22,669 nucleotides of DNA from JBLHUT01 sp047629975 (GTDB lineage Bacteria; Pseudomonadota; Alphaproteobacteria; Rhodobacterales; Rhodobacteraceae), in NCBI GenBank assembly GCA_047629975.1, contig JBLHUT010000020.1:1-22669 (forward strand), given 5' to 3'. Within the stretch, counting starts at the first letter, position 1. Each line of letters opens with the position of its first letter. Shown piece by piece: positions 21,152 through 22,669 of the stretch. The notes beneath the pieces were generated by a model that ran no database searches, was not told the DNA's origin, and saw nothing but the letters and a program-made list of their open reading frames with translations. The translations under genes and the position numbers were made by a program.

Positions 21152-21805
21152 ATGGCTTTGCGCATAAATGATACCGTGCCCGACCTGACAGTTCAGACAA
21201 GTCAGGGGGAGCTTGGCCTGCATGACTGGCTCGATGGCAGCTGGGCCATCCTGTTTTCGCACCCCAAAGACTTTACGCCTGTTTGCACCACAGAATTCGG
21301 CGCGGTTGCACAACTGGCCGATGAATGGGCCAAACGTGATACAAAAGTCATGGGGATCTCTGTTGACGGTGTCGAGGACCACATGAAGTGGATCGCGGAT
21401 ATCGAAACGGTCGGGGGGGCTGCTGTCACATTTCCGATCGTGGCCGATACGGACCTGACGGTTTCCAAGGCCTTTGATATGTTGCCGGCCGAAGCGTATC
21501 TGCCCGACGGGCGCACACCTGCCCACAGCGCGACTGTGCGCTCGGTGTTTATCATCGGGCCTGACAAGCAACTGAAATTGTCGATGACCTATCCGATGAC
21601 GGTCGGGCGGAATTTCGGAGAGATCCTGCGTGCGCTTGACGCGCTTCAAACCTCGGCTAATCAGGGTGTGGCGATGCCTGCGAACTGGGCGCTGGGCCAG
21701 GATGTCATTATCCCGACGTCGGTATCGGATGCCGATGCCGCAGCAAAATACGGCAGCTTTACAACGATATTGCCCTATCTGCGCACGACCAGCCTAAAGG
21801 GATAA
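21152..21805 (+). CDS. 1-Cys peroxiredoxin (Prx6 family)
   Basis: Cytoplasmic thiol peroxidase that reduces hydrogen peroxide and organic hydroperoxides, 217 aa, the normal Prx6 length. The active-site block SHPKDFTPVCTTEFG carries the peroxidatic Cys45 (Pro43 and Thr46-Thr47 nearby). Arg128 in SATVRSVFIIGP is the usual conserved arginine, and the C-terminal arm (PANWALGQDVIIP) matches the family. No resolving Cys is evident, consistent with 1-Cys. The start ATG follows AAAGGA by seven bases. It lies 165 bp after frcA with a stem-loop between, so it probably has its own promoter, and it ends in a strong intrinsic terminator. Confidence 0.95.
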   Translation: MALRINDTVPDLTVQTSQGELGLHDWLDGSWAILFSHPKDFTPVCTTEFGAVAQLADEWAKRDTKVMGISVDGVEDHMKWIADIETVGGAAVTFPIVADTDLTVSKAFDMLPAEAYLPDGRTPAHSATVRSVFIIGPDKQLKLSMTYPMTVGRNFGEILRALDALQTSANQGVAMPANWALGQDVIIPTSVSDADAAAKYGSFTTILPYLRTTSLKG

Positions 21806-21827
21806 ATGTCCCTGTCTGTGTGCTTGC

Positions 21828-21860
21828 TGCCATTGCCGGAGAACCGGCAATGGCATTTTT
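21828..21860 (+). terminator. Rho-independent terminator of the peroxiredoxin gene
   Basis: TGCCATTGCCGG (21828-21839) and CCGGCAATGGCA (21844-21855) form a perfect 12-bp stem with a 4-nt loop, directly followed by TTTTT (21856-21860). It lies 22 bp past the peroxiredoxin stop. The opposite strand lacks a T-run, so it does not obviously terminate the converging transporter gene. Confidence 0.92.
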
Positions 21861-21875
21861 CAGAAGCATTCGTGT

Positions 21876-22669
21876 CTATCCGAGTGGCCACGGCAGGTCG
21901 ACGACGCTTTGCAGCAAGCCGGGTGGGAAATCACGGTTCAAAAGCCATGCCATCGCACACATAAAGCCAATGCCTGCTGCGGTATATACAGTTGCATAAA
22001 GCAGCGATACGCCGGCCCGCAGCTTCATGAAGCTGAACAGGAACAAGGCGAGGGCCAGAATAAAGCCCAATAGAGCCGTCAATGCCAAAAGCCCCGCAAA
22101 CCACGCCAGTGTCGGCCAAAGCCCGTGTGTGGCTTCGGAGTCCTCTCCGCTCCGCTCACGGTCGGCAAAGATCGTGTCGGTTTCGGGCTTGAGCATCATC
22201 CGGATTATCAAAAGGGCACAGCCGAACAGGCAGATACCACCGACAAACATCGGGAATGTCCGGTCGCGGCTGTATTCCGGAATAGAGGCGGCATCAAAGA
22301 AGGCGAAGGCAATATAGCCTGTGACCACCATCAAGAAGACGAGCGGCGCGCGCTTTGAGCCTGATTTCACATCGCCTTCGGCTAGAATGGTCTTGGCCTG
22401 ACGCAGGCCGATCACAACCGACAGGACCGTAATGATCACCAAGATGATCACGATCGGCGAAAAGATATAATCGATGCCTTCCTCGAATCCTTTGCGGAAC
22501 CGCGATTGTGCGATTTGCACGGCTTGGTTGGCATAGGTTTCGGCGGGATTGGACAGGACAAAACCGATCAGGAACGCAGGGCGCGACCAGTCGAACCTGC
22601 GCATCATGATGCCTAGAAATCCGATGGCCAGAAGGGCCACAAGATCCATCAGGTTCTGACCCGACTGGA
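21876..22669 (-). CDS. Tripartite tricarboxylate transporter permease, TctA-TctB fusion (3' part, cut by window edge)
   Basis: The visible 263 residues begin inside the end of a TctA large permease: QSGQNLMDLVALLAIGFLG, then MRRFDWSRPAFLIGFVLSNPAE, and a hydrophobic FSPIVIILVIITVLSVVIGL. They continue in the same frame into a TctB (DUF1468)-like domain with about four membrane segments, ending LLNRDFPPGLLQSVVDLPWPLG. Normally TctA (about 500 aa) and TctB (about 150 aa) are separate genes. The frame is open to the right edge (no stop before 22669), so the ATG at 22649 is internal. The periplasmic binding protein (TctC) gene would be expected beyond the edge. The substrate is probably a di- or tricarboxylate or another organic acid, unresolved. 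It converges on the peroxiredoxin gene. Confidence 0.85.
   Translation of the reverse strand, partial: QSGQNLMDLVALLAIGFLGIMMRRFDWSRPAFLIGFVLSNPAETYANQAVQIAQSRFRKGFEEGIDYIFSPIVIILVIITVLSVVIGLRQAKTILAEGDVKSGSKRAPLVFLMVVTGYIAFAFFDAASIPEYSRDRTFPMFVGGICLFGCALLIIRMMLKPETDTIFADRERSGEDSEATHGLWPTLAWFAGLLALTALLGFILALALFLFSFMKLRAGVSLLYATVYTAAGIGFMCAMAWLLNRDFPPGLLQSVVDLPWPLG

Noticed and set aside
1..22669. tRNA, rRNA, CRISPR, insertion sequence, attachment site or phage genes
   Set aside because: No cloverleaf-like tRNA, regular spacer-repeat array, transposase or integrase motif, or long terminal inverted repeats were seen on either strand.

Overview
The window reads as chromosomal DNA of a marine Roseobacter-group alphaproteobacterium (Rhodobacteraceae). 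This is inferred from the gene families, the moderately high GC content, the GTG/TGG-rich codon use and the gene order. Typical elements are three tandem peptide-deformylase genes before fmt, a NavSp-like sodium channel, an FrcBCA sugar transporter with a ROK regulator, and a TctA-TctB fusion. Species cannot be fixed from sequence alone. I see no rRNA, tRNA, CRISPR array, insertion sequence or phage gene. The density is that of ordinary core and accessory chromosome.

Left part (1-7704). A truncated tex gene runs off the left edge on the minus strand. Next to it, also on the minus strand, is a five-gene group: a LysR-type regulator, a Tat-exported PotD-like binding protein, two PotB/PotC-like permeases and a PotA-like ATPase. 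Divergent from the LysR gene, across an AT-rich 81-bp spacer with a perfect 15-bp palindrome, are two coupled genes. They encode a BtpA/SgcQ-like TIM-barrel protein and an adenine-phosphoribosyltransferase-like enzyme. I propose that importer, regulator and the two enzymes form one uptake and salvage or catabolic unit for a nucleobase- or ribosyl-type compound, so a plain 'polyamine transporter' label may be wrong. This is the best candidate here for an undescribed system, and its function is inference.

Middle (7818-12836). A bacterial voltage-gated sodium channel faces a PatB/MalY-type aminotransferase gene. Then come three tandem peptide-deformylase paralogues translationally coupled to fmt, which together handle the N-terminal formyl group. 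The third paralogue has lost the metal-ligand cysteine and the catalytic glutamate. On the minus strand, ispH, a DUF3429 membrane protein, a SAM methyltransferase and rnhA form a tight, partly overlapping operon that converges on fmt.

Right part (14990-22669). gntK (gluconokinase) is divergent from an apparently solitary ureidoglycine aminohydrolase gene (allE, purine/allantoin catabolism). A ROK repressor gene is divergent from frcBCA, a fructose/mannose/ribose-type ABC importer whose frcB-frcC spacer holds a cluster of stem-loops. A 1-Cys peroxiredoxin gene follows, ending in a textbook rho-independent terminator. Converging on it is the 3' part of a tripartite tricarboxylate transporter gene in which TctA and TctB are fused; it runs off the right edge.
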